In this document: positions 6,575 to 7,527 of the stretch, piece by piece
Layout: each line of letters opens with the position of its first letter
Position numbering within the stretch: position 1 is the first letter of the stretch
Translations under genes and position numbers: made by a program
Source: Bacilli bacterium
Lineage (GTDB): Bacteria; Bacillota_I; Bacilli_A; RFN20; CAG-288
Assembly: GCA_900763245.1 (NCBI GenBank)
Contig: CAAFJQ010000131.1
Location: forward strand, 1 to 7,527
Direction: 5' to 3'
DNA length: 7,527 bases
Notes under the pieces: model-generated
Databases searched by the model: none
Told to the model about the DNA's origin: nothing
Seen by the model: the letters and a program-made list of their open reading frames with translations, nothing else

Positions 6575-7516
6575 TTATTTGCTCTCGTTTCCGTCTTTCT
6601 TTTTCTTTGATTTCTGACAGGAGAGAACGATGAGAACGACTAAACCTGCAATTACAGGTGCACCTATTATAGCGAAACCGAACACAATAGATAAGAAAAC
6701 AGTGAACGTATCAGAGGATTTTATCTTTGTCGTTCCTAAACAGGCCTTGATTTCCAATGACTTTTCCTGTGTGAGATCAAGTTCCTCATCTGTTGTCAGG
6801 TAGTAATAAGTGGTAAGTTCTGTGGCTTCGGCCTGAATCAGGTCGCTGAGGACATATTGTTTGTCGCCGATATGTAAAACGGTTTTTGGGAAAAAGAGCC
6901 ATACTTTATCATTTTTCTTATGCTTATAGTCATAGCTCATCGCATAATCGACACGATAGAAATAGTTGCTAGAGGTAGAGGTTTCATTGAGGTAGCGGAC
7001 TCTTAAGTCAGTGACACTGATTTTCTTTCCGCTCTCTTCGCTTGCCTCCGTCGAATAGATGGCGTCGGAAGAATGTCCGGGCACCTTTGTTGCTTTCAGG
7101 TCAGAGATGGTGTAGGTTTCCACAGTGGTAAAAGCGTAGGTTGGTGTTCCATATACTTTTGCGCTGACTGAAAAGGTATCACCGGGGTAAAGAATCAGAT
7201 TGTTCAGATAGTTTGTTTGATCGATGGTAAATACATTTTTGCCAGAGGTGTCTTTGATGTTGAAGGAGTAGTTCAATGATGTTGTGATGTTCTGGCTGTC
7301 GTTTTTGATATTGAAATGATAAGTGAGATAGGTTTCAGCGGACCCTGTTTCTCCTATTGTTTCTTTTTCGTTGACGACGTTAACGACTTTGACATCGGAA
7401 AATACCATCGAATCTTTGCAGTCGATTTCTTTGTTTATGATTCTAGGAGTGGAACCGCAGGAAAAAAGGGTGAACACATATAAACCGGTCAGAATGGAAA
7501 GGAATCTTTTTTTCAT
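6575..7516 (-). CDS. Surface lipoprotein with two beta-sandwich-like repeats and a C-terminal membrane anchor
   Basis: This 313-residue protein opens with a positively charged signal peptide and a lipobox, LFSC, predicting cleavage before Cys20 and lipidation there. The outer part is beta-rich and seems to hold two similar modules, about 36-145 and 166-265. Each starts with a 'DVKV/DLRVRYLNE'-type strand, and both contain strands rich in Tyr, Thr and Asn, as in extracellular Ig-like lipoprotein folds. A hydrophobic segment (about 270-299) follows, then a KSKKKK stop-transfer tail, so the protein would be tethered at both ends with the domains outside. No known family was recognised. GAGG 7 nt upstream supports the start, and the site reaches the window edge, so the gene is complete but its promoter is not visible. 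It leads the operon, with 17 nt to the hydrolase gene. It could be the outer partner of the large ABC outer domain (inference). Confidence 0.85.
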   Translation of the reverse strand: MKKRFLSILTGLYVFTLFSCGSTPRIINKEIDCKDSMVFSDVKVVNVVNEKETIGETGSAETYLTYHFNIKNDSQNITTSLNYSFNIKDTSGKNVFTIDQTNYLNNLILYPGDTFSVSAKVYGTPTYAFTTVETYTISDLKATKVPGHSSDAIYSTEASEESGKKISVTDLRVRYLNETSTSSNYFYRVDYAMSYDYKHKKNDKVWLFFPKTVLHIGDKQYVLSDLIQAEATELTTYYYLTTDEELDLTQEKSLEIKACLGTTKIKSSDTFTVFLSIVFGFAIIGAPVIAGLVVLIVLSCQKSKKKKDGNESK

Positions 7517-7527
7517 AAAAGGGCCTC

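Overview
The window looks like a chromosomal piece from a low-GC Gram-positive (Bacillota-type) bacterium. AGGAG/GAGG ribosome sites precede most genes, genes overlap tightly, the lipoprotein has a short Gram-positive-style signal peptide, and UGA works as a true stop at several gene junctions, so the Mycoplasma code is excluded. The exact taxon cannot be read from the sequence; a gut Firmicutes lineage is only a guess. No RNA gene, insertion sequence, CRISPR array or origin was seen, and no gene-free stretch reaches 300 bases.

Layout. Bases 1-139 (+) are the 3' end of a GC-richer gene encoding the C-terminal TOBE-like tail of an ABC-importer ATPase. It converges on everything else in the window. 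A perfect 15-bp inverted repeat at 148-182 sits between the two transcription units and should terminate both. From 7516 down to 223, seven genes run on the minus strand. In transcription order they are: a lipoprotein with a C-terminal membrane anchor (7516-6575), a proline-iminopeptidase-like alpha/beta hydrolase (6557-5661), a predicted cytoplasmic beta-propeller-like protein (5664-4663), an unrecognised cytoplasmic helical protein (4663-4001), a fused ABC ATPase/FtsX-like permease with an unusually large outer domain (4007-1257), and two related small membrane proteins with YcxB-like C-terminal domains (1196-705 and 708-223).

The first five minus-strand genes are joined by a 17-nt gap or by overlaps of 4, 1 and 7 nt, so they almost certainly form one translationally coupled operon whose promoter lies beyond base 7527. 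The two YcxB-like genes overlap by 4 nt. They have a credible sigma-A-type promoter of their own in the 60-nt gap after the ABC gene, but no terminator separates them from the operon.

Inferred function: a MacB-topology (type VII ABC) machine, which in known relatives performs mechanotransmission across the membrane rather than classical import, packaged with a surface lipoprotein, a cytoplasmic peptidase-like enzyme and two cytoplasmic proteins of unknown role. No two-component regulator, precursor peptide or modification enzyme is visible, so neither a Bce-type resistance module nor a bacteriocin exporter is directly supported. The combination may be an uncharacterised envelope system, but that remains a hypothesis.
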